Program-made: the position numbers and the translations under genes | In this document: in pieces, positions 1 through 6,820 of the stretch | Numbering within the stretch: the stretch's first letter is position 1 | How the letters are laid out: every line of letters begins with the position of its first letter | Notes under the pieces: generated by a model | Told to the model about the DNA's origin: nothing | The model's database searches: none | The model's input: only the letters and a program-made list of their open reading frames with translations | Assembly: GCA_964606665.1 (NCBI GenBank) | Contig: CAZSHS010000058.1 | Location: 1-16,982 of the forward strand | DNA: 16,982 nucleotides | Direction of reading: 5' to 3' | Source of the DNA: Aved-18 sp964606665 | GTDB lineage: Bacteria; Cyanobacteriota; Vampirovibrionia; Obscuribacterales; Obscuribacteraceae

Positions 1-2
1 TG

Positions 3-104
3 CTCTATCTGGGCGGCATGTGCCTGATGCTGTGGAACACCGTGATGACCGTTGTGGCTGGCCGTGCGGTCACCACCCCGATTCCTCAGCCTGCTCACGC
101 CTGA
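3..104 (+). CDS. C-terminal end of probable cbb3-type cytochrome c oxidase subunit I (partial)
   Basis: Only the last 33 codons are in the window; the stop TGA is at 102-104. The peptide starts LYLGGMCLMLWNTVMTV and ends in a short proline-containing tail. It looks like the last transmembrane helix of CcoN/FixN, where a Gly-rich turn and a hydrophobic helix ending in an Asn-x-x-x-T motif are usual. CcoN is the haem/copper catalytic subunit of the high-affinity terminal oxidase in the inner membrane, which reduces oxygen to water. The assignment rests on this short tail alone, so another polytopic membrane protein is possible. The next gene begins 14 bases after the stop with its own ribosome binding site, so the two may be cotranscribed. 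Confidence 0.45.
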   Translation, partial: LYLGGMCLMLWNTVMTVVAGRAVTTPIPQPAHA

Positions 105-118
105 ACAAGGAGAACAAC

Positions 119-430
119 ATGGTAGCAGCAAAGAAAAAGGGATCCAAAGCCGGTTCCGCCAAAAAAGCCGCCAAGGCTAAGGCACCCGCAGCTAAGAAAC
201 CCTCACACAGCATGGCAAAAGCTAAAAAGCCAGTGAAAACTGTGCGCACAGCAGCCCGCGCCAAAGCTGGAAGCGACGAGTACATGAGCTATAGCGGCAA
301 ATTTACCGTTCGCCTGCCTCGCTCCCTCCACCAAGCCCTTGTGGCTCGTGCCGAAAGAGAAGGCGTCAGCCTCAACCTCTTCGTCACCAACGCTCTTTCA
401 AGAACCGTAGCCACACCAGGCAAACGCTAA
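119..430 (+). CDS. Small ribbon-helix-helix protein with histone-like Lys/Ala-rich N-terminal tail
   Basis: Predicted 103-residue basic protein. I chose ATG 119 because AAGGAG (107-112) lies six bases before it; the frame is open further upstream but has no such site. Residues 1-55 are a low-complexity tail of Lys, Ala, Pro and Ser (for example KKAAKAKAPAAKKP), like the tail of histone H1 or bacterial histone-like proteins. Residues 60-97 look like a ribbon-helix-helix DNA-binding domain of the HicB C-terminal/Arc type: strand KFTVRLP, first helix RSLHQALVARAERE, second helix SLNLFVTNALSRTV. Such domains dimerise and place the strand in the DNA major groove. I see no HicA-type toxin next to it and no HicB N-terminal domain. 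It is more likely a nucleoid-associated or regulatory protein than an antitoxin; this is inference. A strong terminator follows. Confidence 0.75.
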   Translation: MVAAKKKGSKAGSAKKAAKAKAPAAKKPSHSMAKAKKPVKTVRTAARAKAGSDEYMSYSGKFTVRLPRSLHQALVARAEREGVSLNLFVTNALSRTVATPGKR

Positions 431-455
431 TCTGAAAAAGTAATCGGACAAAAGT

Positions 456-493
456 AAAGGGGATGCTTAATGCGTCCCCTTTTCTGATTTTTT
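456..493 (+). terminator. Rho-independent terminator
   Basis: An 11-bp stem (456-466 with 472-482, one G-U pair, four G-C pairs in the core, A-T pairs at the base) closes a five-base loop. A run of six T follows at 488-493. It ends the transcript of the ribbon-helix-helix gene and separates it from the sugar gene cluster. Confidence 0.85.
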
Positions 494-572
494 GTTAATG
501 GAGCGGGAGCTATCAATCGCATGATCATTCGGCGATTCTTAAATATCGATAAGATATGCTCTTGAGAAACCT

Positions 573-578
573 TATAAT
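573..578 (+). promoter_or_regulatory. Possible -10 element for the sugar gene cluster
   Basis: A perfect TATAAT at 573-578 lies between the upstream terminator and the aminotransferase gene, in an AT-rich stretch. I see no convincing -35 hexamer at the right distance. If it is used, the transcript would start near 585 and leave a leader of about 75 bases before the ATG at 659. Confidence 0.35.
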
Positions 579-658
579 TCTTCCCTTTTAGACGTGGGAG
601 CATGTCAGGTACACTGCCTGCATTCGTTATCCCGGTAAAAAGGAAGCCCAAAGCACTT

Positions 659-1825
659 ATGGTGACAAATATTCCAGTGCTCAATTTGGTGGACCAATAC
701 AAAGAGGTCCAATCCGTTCTGGAGCAAAACGTTCTAAATGTACTTAGAAGTGGACACTACATTTTAGGTGAGTACGGAACACGGCTCGAAAATGAAGTTG
801 CTGCCATCTGTCAGGCCAAATACGGCATCGGCGTAGCAAACGGTACAGACGCCCTGGTTCTGGCCATGATGGCACTAGATATCACCGCCGGTGACGAAGT
901 CATCACCACACCATTTACTTTTGCAGCTACCGTCGAAGCAATTCTTCTTCGTGGTGGCAAACCTGTTTTCGTCGACATCGACCCGGTAACATTCAATATA
1001 GATGTATCCAAAATAGAAGCGGCAATCACACCCAAAACCAAAGTGATACTGCCGGTGCACCTATATGGAATGCCCTGCAACATGCCGGCCATTATGGAAA
1101 TAGCTAAGAAGCACAACTTGCGCGTGGTCGAAGACAACGCACAAGGTATTGGCGCCACAGTTGACGGAAAAGCTACCGGTAGCTACGGCGACCTGGCTTG
1201 TATCAGCTTCTACCCCACCAAAAACCTTGGTGCTGCCGGTGATGCCGGTATGGTAGTGGCAAACGACGAAAGCTTAGCCAAACGAGTCAAAACCATTCGC
1301 GCTCACGGCTCAGTCGAGCGTTATTATCATGACGAACTTGGCGTCAACAGTCGTCTTGATGAAATTCAAGCGGCAGTCTTGATGTCCAAAGTAAGTTTCC
1401 TCAAAAAATGGAACGAGCGTCGCAATCAGATTGCCAATCTCTACAATGAATGCTTGAAAGATTGCCCCAATGTCCAAACACCTTACATTCCAGCGACTGA
1501 TTCAGGCATTACACATGTATGGCATCAGTACACCATCCGTGTGGCCCATGGTCGTCAGCACTTAATTGATAATCTGAAAAAACGCGGTATTGGTTCGATG
1601 TGTTATTACCCCGTTCCTCTCCACACTCAAAAAGCTTTTGATCTGGGCTACAAACTGGGTGACTTCCCGCTTGCAGAAAAAGCTGCCGCAGAGGTTCTTT
1701 CACTGCCAATGTATCCTGAGTTGACTGATAGTCAAGCCATGACAGTGGCACGCGCGGTGCAAGAAGTAATGGCGGAAGTCACAATGGTTTCCAGAGTGGC
1801 TACACCAGTTGTCACCCAAAGTTAA
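659..1825 (+). CDS. DegT/DnrJ/EryC1/StrS family PLP-dependent sugar aminotransferase
   Basis: Predicted 388 residues, the usual length for this family. The enzymes transfer an amino group, usually from glutamate, to a nucleotide-linked keto-sugar in the cytoplasm. The N-terminus IPVLNLVDQY matches the family's usual beginning, so I prefer ATG 659. An in-frame ATG at 602 would add 19 atypical residues and has a purine-rich site only one base away. Key residues: the Schiff-base lysine in SFYPTKNLG (K188), the pyridine-binding Asp and nearby Gln in EDNAQ (D159, Q162), and a Gly-rich GDAG loop after the lysine. The stop is immediately followed by the ATG of an acyltransferase, the layout seen for pathways that make 3- or 4-acylamino-deoxy sugars (QdtB/FdtB or WbpE types). 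The exact substrate cannot be read from the sequence. Confidence 0.92.
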   Translation: MVTNIPVLNLVDQYKEVQSVLEQNVLNVLRSGHYILGEYGTRLENEVAAICQAKYGIGVANGTDALVLAMMALDITAGDEVITTPFTFAATVEAILLRGGKPVFVDIDPVTFNIDVSKIEAAITPKTKVILPVHLYGMPCNMPAIMEIAKKHNLRVVEDNAQGIGATVDGKATGSYGDLACISFYPTKNLGAAGDAGMVVANDESLAKRVKTIRAHGSVERYYHDELGVNSRLDEIQAAVLMSKVSFLKKWNERRNQIANLYNECLKDCPNVQTPYIPATDSGITHVWHQYTIRVAHGRQHLIDNLKKRGIGSMCYYPVPLHTQKAFDLGYKLGDFPLAEKAAAEVLSLPMYPELTDSQAMTVARAVQEVMAEVTMVSRVATPVVTQS

Positions 1826-2593
1826 ATGAGCATTGCACAATCTTCCATAGTCAGTGAAAGCGCTTCCATCGGTCGCTCTGTCACGATTGGACCTGGCGCA
1901 ATAATTTACGATGGAGCCAAAATTGGTGACAATGTAAAAATAGAAGCTCAAGCAATAATCTACGAGAACGTAGAAATCGGAAACGACAGTTATGTCGGAG
2001 CGCAATGCATCATCGGTGAGCGCTTGTATGCTTATCTAAAAGATCCTGCAAACTACAATAATCCTGTGACCAAAATTGGCGCCCGAAGCACTATCCGCTC
2101 AGGCACTATTTTGTATGCCAATACAAGTTATGGCGAAGGATTTCAAACTGGACATCGTGCCGTTATTCGCGAAAATAGCCACTTTGGTGTCAATTGTAGT
2201 TTTGGTACTAATTCACAATCTGATGGCGAAATCAAAATTGGCGACAATTGCAGATTTCACAACAATGTATTCATCGCCACTTTCACTACTTGCGAAGACA
2301 ACGTACATTTCTATCCGATGTCCTGCACCGTAGACAGCATGCACCCACCATGTCAAAAAGGACGCGAAGGTCCTTATCTTGAAAGTGGTGTCATAGTTGG
2401 TGCCAAGGTTTTGATTCTTCCCCGCGTGCGCGTGGCGAAGAACTGCGTCATTGCAGGGGCTTCGGTGGTGACACACAATACTAAGCCCGGCATGGTTTTA
2501 GTTGGCGCACCGGCTAAAGAAATCAAAAAGCGCGATGAAATTCGCTGCCATTTAGAAGACCGCCCCGCCTACGAGGTGGCGCTGGAGTCTTGA
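1826..2593 (+). CDS. Left-handed beta-helix (hexapeptide repeat) acyltransferase, probable amino-sugar N-acyltransferase
   Basis: Predicted 255 residues. Isoleucine/valine-led hexapeptide repeats run through almost the whole protein (for example SIGRSVTIGPGAIIY, VEIGNDSYVGAQCIIG, GEIKIGDNCRFHNNVFI), so it should fold as a trimeric left-handed beta-helix. The segment FQTGHRAVIREN contains His110, a good candidate for the general base that activates the amino group in this superfamily. The end GAPAKEIKKRDE is typical of these enzymes. Its ATG directly abuts the stop of the aminotransferase, so translation is probably coupled. The likely reaction is acyl transfer from acyl-CoA or acyl-ACP to the amino group just installed on a nucleotide sugar. 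Whether the group is acetyl or longer is unknown, and an O-acyltransferase role is possible. Confidence 0.85.
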   Translation: MSIAQSSIVSESASIGRSVTIGPGAIIYDGAKIGDNVKIEAQAIIYENVEIGNDSYVGAQCIIGERLYAYLKDPANYNNPVTKIGARSTIRSGTILYANTSYGEGFQTGHRAVIRENSHFGVNCSFGTNSQSDGEIKIGDNCRFHNNVFIATFTTCEDNVHFYPMSCTVDSMHPPCQKGREGPYLESGVIVGAKVLILPRVRVAKNCVIAGASVVTHNTKPGMVLVGAPAKEIKKRDEIRCHLEDRPAYEVALES

Positions 2594-4932
2594 ACAGAGC
2601 AGGCGGACTTGTTCTAGGTTTGATCTGCCTCATTACAGCGGCTTCCTACAGTCCTATCTTGTTCAATTTTTTTGTGGGCGATGACTTCGTCCATCTAATT
2701 TGGCTCAAGCGTGCAATGGTCGAGCCAGAGCTTATTTTGCGCAATTTCCATACCTCGTGGCTGCAATTGACCACAACCGCTTTTTATCGTCCTTTGATTT
2801 CTGTTTTTCTCTCATGGGACTATTTTTTATGGAAAACAAACGCTATCGGTTTTCATATAACCAATCTCGTTTTTCATGTAGTCGCCACTATCGGCGTCTA
2901 TTTTGTTGCTCAAGGTCTGGTTGAAGAGCTGGTTCCCCCGTCTAAAAAGGAAGCGGAGAAAGATCTTAAAAAGGGCATGGACCCAGAAAGTCTTCGCAAC
3001 TGGATACCTGCTTTCTCTGCCACTATATTTGGTGTCTATCCGCTTCATCCCGAAGCTGTCTCCTGGATAACTGGTCGTGTAGACGTAGTAGCCACAGCGT
3101 TCTATATGCTAAGTTTCTGGGCTTATCTTGAATATCGCAAACTAAAAGAAATCGGTACACTGGTCACAATGTGCGTGTGTATGATTCTTGCCTTCTTCTC
3201 TAAAGAAATGGCATTTACACTGCCAATTGTAATCACCGCTTTTGAACTTTTCGCCACTCCAAAATCAGAATGGAAAACTCGCCTCAAGCCCGTTCTATTG
3301 CTCTGGGGCATTCTGGTAGCGTTTCTTGCTCTGCGCTCGTTTGCGCTTGGAACAGTGGTTGGCGGCTACGACAATTCTTTTCTTCCCACAGACTGGAAAG
3401 CTCAATTCAGACAATGGTGGCAAGGTGCGTACATGTTTCTGGTTCCGCTCAACAAAACGATAGTGGAAAATTCCAAATGGATGAAAGTCATCTGGGTGGT
3501 TTTTATGCTGCCTATGTTGGGTTCGGCAATTTACACGACAATAAGCTCAGCGCGCTGGCGTAAGTTACTTCTCTTTTGCTTTTCTTTCCTGCTAATTGCA
3601 TTTGCACCGGTCTTCAAGCTTTTTACTATTGGCGACGATTTGCAAAGCAGCAGGCTAGCTTATTTGCCCTCAGCCGCCTTCAGTATCCTACTTGCCGTCG
3701 CATGTATCAGTGCACCTGTTTTAGGGCGCTCTAAAAGGCGTATAGCCGGCGCATTTTCAATATTCAGTCTAGTCTGCCTTTGTTTCAATAACTCAGCCTG
3801 GGTCGATGCTGGCGAAACAGTCAACAGTATTCGCAAAGAGCTAAACGCCCTTTATTCGGGACCAATCAAAAATGATCCCCAGGTTCTGATTTTGTCTCTT
3901 CCAGACAACATAAATGGCGCATATGCTTGCCGCAATGCGCTCGATGGTATGACCAAATCTCCCCAACTCTGCCGCGATATTCACAACTGTCTTGCGTTAG
4001 AAAATTACGAGCCCATAATACCATTTGGTTTTCTCAAGCATTCTTTGTTTAATGCCAAAAACGAAGTGAGCATTTATCGATGGAATCAAGACAGTCGCAA
4101 ACTAAGCAAAGTTGTGATTCCCCAAGATGAAACGCCATATGAACGGACTTTTGAACACGACGATTTGCGCGACATAATGGAAGCAAATCCAGTCGAGCAC
4201 GCTCAAAGTAAATGGAACACAGACGGCTCGCTCGAATTTGAATCGGCAACAAGAAAAAGTCCTAAGCTCTTTATGTCAGTCGCCATCCCATGTTTCAAGA
4301 CAGACATACTTTCGATGGAGGTGACAAACTTTGCAAGCGAGACACCAAAAGGTCCGGCTTGTCTTCTATTCAGAAATAATTTGGCATCAAGCTTCGATGA
4401 TTCTGTAAGCTCCTGCGCATCGCTTGTATCGGGAACGCAAACTCTTTATTTCACTTTGACTAACATGCCGCAATGGACACTTGGTGGCACTTGCCGCGAG
4501 ATATCAATTCAGTTTCCGCGCAAATCACATTTGATGATAAACAAAGTATCTTTCATGGCTAAAGAAAAAATGATGCCCGCCTTGAATTTCGAGAATTCAG
4601 GATTCATGGGCAGTAAAGGCTATTTGCATATAAGCAAAACCGACCCAGCCAAAGATCTTTTAGTCGATGCGCAATCCATGCCAGGTGCTTCTAAAGTAAT
4701 TGTCGAAATTGCACAACCAAATAGATATTTTGAAAGCCAGAATACAGCCGCTTCTTCGCCAAGCTCTCTTGTGATGAAAACTATTGATGCTAAATTGAGT
4801 GATACCATAAAGTTAGAGCGTAGTCTTTTTCCAAGCGTAGGCATCTATCAAGTGCGCGCATATGGAATTGACGCCAAGGGCAACAAGATTGGGCTTGCAA
4901 GCGATCACATCGTAGTGGCAGTGGACTCATGA
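2590..4932 (+). CDS. TMTC/DUF1736-like GT-C membrane glycosyltransferase
   Basis: Predicted 780 residues. It starts with TTG at 2590, overlapping the upstream TGA by four bases (TTGA), which suggests translational coupling. The N-terminal 430 residues contain many hydrophobic helices. GT-C motifs are visible in order: acidic pair in FVGDDF (D31, D32), YRP (66-68), HITNLVFH (89-96), HPEAVSWITGRVD (153-165) and SKE (204-206). The HP-EAV-GR-D block and SKE are characteristic of the TMTC O-mannosyltransferase-like group. Residues about 430-780 have no clear membrane segment and look beta-rich, so probably a periplasmic domain. GT-C enzymes use polyprenyl-phosphate-linked sugars and act on the outer face of the membrane. 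With the two preceding sugar genes this suggests glycan or protein glycosylation. The last 120 codons recur as a decayed copy at 5419-5775. Confidence 0.82.
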   Translation: MNRAGGLVLGLICLITAASYSPILFNFFVGDDFVHLIWLKRAMVEPELILRNFHTSWLQLTTTAFYRPLISVFLSWDYFLWKTNAIGFHITNLVFHVVATIGVYFVAQGLVEELVPPSKKEAEKDLKKGMDPESLRNWIPAFSATIFGVYPLHPEAVSWITGRVDVVATAFYMLSFWAYLEYRKLKEIGTLVTMCVCMILAFFSKEMAFTLPIVITAFELFATPKSEWKTRLKPVLLLWGILVAFLALRSFALGTVVGGYDNSFLPTDWKAQFRQWWQGAYMFLVPLNKTIVENSKWMKVIWVVFMLPMLGSAIYTTISSARWRKLLLFCFSFLLIAFAPVFKLFTIGDDLQSSRLAYLPSAAFSILLAVACISAPVLGRSKRRIAGAFSIFSLVCLCFNNSAWVDAGETVNSIRKELNALYSGPIKNDPQVLILSLPDNINGAYACRNALDGMTKSPQLCRDIHNCLALENYEPIIPFGFLKHSLFNAKNEVSIYRWNQDSRKLSKVVIPQDETPYERTFEHDDLRDIMEANPVEHAQSKWNTDGSLEFESATRKSPKLFMSVAIPCFKTDILSMEVTNFASETPKGPACLLFRNNLASSFDDSVSSCASLVSGTQTLYFTLTNMPQWTLGGTCREISIQFPRKSHLMINKVSFMAKEKMMPALNFENSGFMGSKGYLHISKTDPAKDLLVDAQSMPGASKVIVEIAQPNRYFESQNTAASSPSSLVMKTIDAKLSDTIKLERSLFPSVGIYQVRAYGIDAKGNKIGLASDHIVVAVDS

Positions 4933-4933
4933 A

Positions 4934-5386
4934 ATGGCTAGAAACCCGGCTGCAGAAAAACGCTATAGAATCACAATCAAGGTTCTAGGTGTTCTTGCTA
5001 TCTTTTTTTGCTGCTTCCTATTTCACGAAGCAACAATTTATGTGGGTCTTGATGAGTCGATCGGAAATCACTCAAACATTTATAAGAAAACAGGCAGACC
5101 AAACGCTTGGGAAAAATTTTGGGGTGAAAGGGCGTTGGAATCTTGGAAATATCCCTGGTTAAGTCAGAAAGATTTAGCTATAGATTTAGTAAAAGGTGAA
5201 TCGTTAATAGGTTTGACCGATACTCAAGTTTTGGAAAAGCTGGGAAATCCTTCTTCCTCGCCTAACTATTTTAGGATTGAGTATGAGTTGCCGCTGACCG
5301 GAGGCGAAAGCGTCTGTAATCTTTGTGTAGAATTCGATCATAGTACCAAATTGGTAATTCATTCTTACATTGAAACTGGACACTGA
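4934..5386 (+). CDS. Small membrane-anchored protein with BamE/SmpA-like motif, copy 1
   Basis: Predicted 150 residues, starting one base after the glycosyltransferase stop. Residues 15-31 form one hydrophobic segment, a signal anchor with no clear cleavage site or lipobox. Residues 80-106 (DLAIDLVKGESLIGLTDTQV then LEKLGNP) follow the pattern 'L.G.T..QV...LG.P' seen in BamE/SmpA-like domains. The C-terminal 45 residues are probably beta-strands. A clear paralog lies at 5791-6222 with the same architecture. I do not recognise a defined function. Position suggests a link to the glycan cluster, perhaps as a periplasmic accessory protein, but this is inference. Confidence 0.7.
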   Translation: MARNPAAEKRYRITIKVLGVLAIFFCCFLFHEATIYVGLDESIGNHSNIYKKTGRPNAWEKFWGERALESWKYPWLSQKDLAIDLVKGESLIGLTDTQVLEKLGNPSSSPNYFRIEYELPLTGGESVCNLCVEFDHSTKLVIHSYIETGH

Positions 5387-5418
5387 AAATGCCTGAATAA
5401 GTCGAAAAGGATAAAGTT

Positions 5419-5775
5419 ATGCTTGCACCAAATCGAACGTGGTTCTGGCAGAAAATTCTCGGCGTTTTGCATATGAGCAAAGAAGATCCAAGTAAAGAGC
5501 TTTCTGTAAACGCAGAGAAAATGCCAGGCGCCACCAAAGTGGTGCTTGAAATAGCGCAACCAAACAGATATTTCGAAAGCTAGAATACGCAGGACTCTTC
5601 GCCGAGTGCACTTGTTATGAAAACAATCGATGCTAAGATAATAGATACAGTGAGGCTCGATTGTTCTATGTTTCCCAGTGTGGGAATCTATCAGGTTCGC
5701 GCTTACGGCATCGATGCAAAAGTCCACAAGATTGGGCTTGCAAGCGATCACATAGTAGTGGCAGTGGATTCGTAA
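5419..5775 (+). pseudogene. Decayed duplicate of the 3' end of the GT-C glycosyltransferase gene
   Basis: In the frame beginning at ATG 5419 this stretch encodes a peptide about three-quarters identical over its last 104 codons to the C-terminus of the glycosyltransferase (parent region 4573-4932). For example, EIAQPNRYFES and KIGLASDHIVVAVDS occur in both. An in-frame TAG at 5581-5583 replaces a parental Gln codon, and the frame resumes unbroken to TAA 5773-5775. The first 14 codons match the parent only loosely. Only the tail of the gene is present; the membrane catalytic part is absent. The short open frame 5419-5583 (54 codons) could be translated but has no domain of its own. It lies between the two small paralogs, so it marks the boundary of a tandem duplication. 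Confidence 0.88.
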
Positions 5776-5790
5776 TTCTGGATTCAGGTA

Positions 5791-6222
5791 ATGGCTAAAA
5801 TAAAACGATCCAGGATTTGGATAAATCTTTTAGGTGTTCTCGCCATATTTTTTTGTTTTAACATGTTTCGTTCTTCAACCAAACTAGTGGGTCTGACCAA
5901 CGATCCCCCGACTCACTCATATATTATGTCTAGAAAGTCCAGTTCTTGGGACATTTTCTGTGGCGAGAGAGCCTTGAACTTATGGAAGTATTTTTCAAGA
6001 AATGAAGATTTGGCTATAGCCTTGGTAAAAGGAAAAACGTTGATTAGATTGAAGAAGGCAGATGTTCTCGAAAAAATAGGTGTGCCAGAAGGTGGAAATG
6101 CTAATTCAAATTGGTGGTTCTATTTTCTAGAGTGGAGTAGTTTCGAGTACGGAAGTCATCTAAACATATATTTCGATGAGAACGATGTTGTCACCAGCAC
6201 TTCGTTTTACGTAAACCCGTAA
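5791..6222 (+). CDS. Small membrane-anchored protein with BamE/SmpA-like motif, copy 2
   Basis: Predicted 143 residues, paralogous to the protein at 4934-5386. Both have an N-terminal anchor (here residues 9-26, containing LGVLAIFFC as in copy 1), the segment F-GERAL--WKY, and a block beginning DLAIALVKGKTLI and ending VLEKIGVP that matches the DLAIDLVKG/VLEKLGNP block of copy 1. The Gly-Leu-Thr of the BamE-like motif is changed to Arg-Leu-Lys here, so this copy has diverged at the motif. AGG at 5784-5786 is a short-spaced ribosome binding site. It follows the glycosyltransferase fragment by 15 bases, just as copy 1 follows the intact gene, and is probably the last gene of the run. Function is not recognised. 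Confidence 0.7.
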   Translation: MAKIKRSRIWINLLGVLAIFFCFNMFRSSTKLVGLTNDPPTHSYIMSRKSSSWDIFCGERALNLWKYFSRNEDLAIALVKGKTLIRLKKADVLEKIGVPEGGNANSNWWFYFLEWSSFEYGSHLNIYFDENDVVTSTSFYVNP

Positions 6223-6236
6223 GCAATACAGTTATC

Positions 6237-6533
6237 TCATTGGATTTTTACCAATGCACGGACTTTTTTGTGAGTACGACTTGCTTTCCACAAATCCACT
6301 TCGTTTTGAAGATTAAGCCAAAATTGTGGGGTCGTATTGAAGGCATCAGCTAAAACCATAGCTGTTTCTGATGAAATTCCTAGTCTGCCATTCACTATGT
6401 CACTTACTTTGGGCTGAGTCCAGCCGGTGTGCTGAGCAAAAGCAGTCTGACTAATCCCTAATGGATCCAAAAATTCTTCTTTCAAAATCTGGCCTGGACT
6501 GGTTGGCTGGCGAAGCATTTTCTTTCTTATCAT
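6237..6533 (-). CDS. higA: HigA-family antitoxin (XRE helix-turn-helix)
   Basis: Predicted 98 residues, the normal length for HigA. It begins with the family signature SPGQILKEEFLDPLGISQ (residues 12-29), continues with a helix-turn-helix (TAFAQHTGWTQPKVSDIVNG) and has the conserved PQFWLNLQ segment. ATG 6533 has a GGGA site (6542-6545) eight bases upstream. HigA normally binds and neutralises the HigB mRNA interferase and represses its own operon. The gene usually lies directly downstream of higB; here the upstream position holds only a broken higB relic (6532-6678). HigA therefore survives without a functional partner nearby and may act as a lone repressor or as an antidote to a toxin elsewhere. 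The first is suggested by a palindrome in the upstream promoter region. Confidence 0.9.
   Translation of the reverse strand: MIRKKMLRQPTSPGQILKEEFLDPLGISQTAFAQHTGWTQPKVSDIVNGRLGISSETAMVLADAFNTTPQFWLNLQNEVDLWKASRTHKKVRALVKIQ
6238..6256. terminator. Short hairpin between convergent genes, possible weak terminator
   Basis: A perfect 6-bp inverted repeat (CATTGG, 7-base loop, CCAATG) lies just after the stop of the plus-strand small gene and overlaps the last codons and stop of the minus-strand antitoxin. On the plus strand T6 follows only eight bases later (6264-6269), so it is not a textbook terminator. Confidence 0.3.
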
Positions 6534-6678
6534 AATTTTCCCAGCGATAATCTGTTATTTCTAAATCATGAGCACCGTCTGAATCTTATCGAGAAATTAT
6601 TCTCCATTGGTAGTTGCCACTTGTGGTGTATTAGTCTTTTAGATCGTGTTTTAAAGTCTTGAAGCTTTTAATCGCCAT
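6532..6678 (-). pseudogene. Relic of a HigB-family toxin gene
   Basis: Reading the minus strand from ATG 6678 gives MAIKSFKTLKHDLKD, then TAA (6633-6631), then in the same frame YTTSGNYQWRIISR, a second TAA (6588-6586), then DSDGAHDLEITDYRWENY. This follows the HigB order: N-terminal MIKSFK, then the LKGDLKG block, the NxQWRI strand, and a final acidic strand ending in DYH-like residues. About 50 residues that HigB normally has between SFK and LKGDLK are missing, and two stops interrupt the rest. The position directly upstream of higA is the standard higBA order. It cannot make a working ribosome-dependent RNase as it stands. Confidence 0.8.
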
Positions 6679-6692
6679 TCTAGGGCTTCTTT

Positions 6693-6721
6693 TATACAGG
6701 TATATCATATAATAGTATAAT
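6693..6721 (+). promoter_or_regulatory. Candidate promoter for the 6821 gene with overlapping palindrome
   Basis: TATAAT at 6716-6721 has TATACA (6693-6698) 17 bases upstream as a plausible weak -35. The -35 lies in an inverted repeat, TATAC-AG-GTATA (6693-6704), which is a possible operator for the HigA-type repressor encoded divergently. A second TATAAT occurs at 6708-6713. The stretch is very AT-rich and also reads as -10-like sequence on the minus strand, so divergent overlapping promoters are likely. Confidence 0.4.
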
Positions 6722-6820
6722 AAGAATGGTTTTGTTTTGGAATTGTTGTTTCGTGCGAATTAATCGCTTAATTTGAAGTTTTCTGAGGTAAGTAACCTTA
6801 AACCTGGGCAGGATTAGAGT

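Noticed and set aside
20..118. In-frame upstream extension of the ribbon-helix-helix gene to ATG 20
   Set aside because: It overlaps the oxidase tail in another frame, has no ribosome binding site, and its residues match nothing; ATG 119 has AAGGAG at proper distance.
811..1158. Antisense open frame inside the aminotransferase gene
   Set aside because: Lies fully within a well-supported gene, has low-complexity composition and no domain; similar antisense frames elsewhere were rejected for the same reason.
5365..5751. Antisense open frame of 128 codons across the decayed glycosyltransferase fragment
   Set aside because: The plus-strand homology to the intact gene explains this sequence; the antisense translation is rich in Cys, His and Phe with no recognisable domain.
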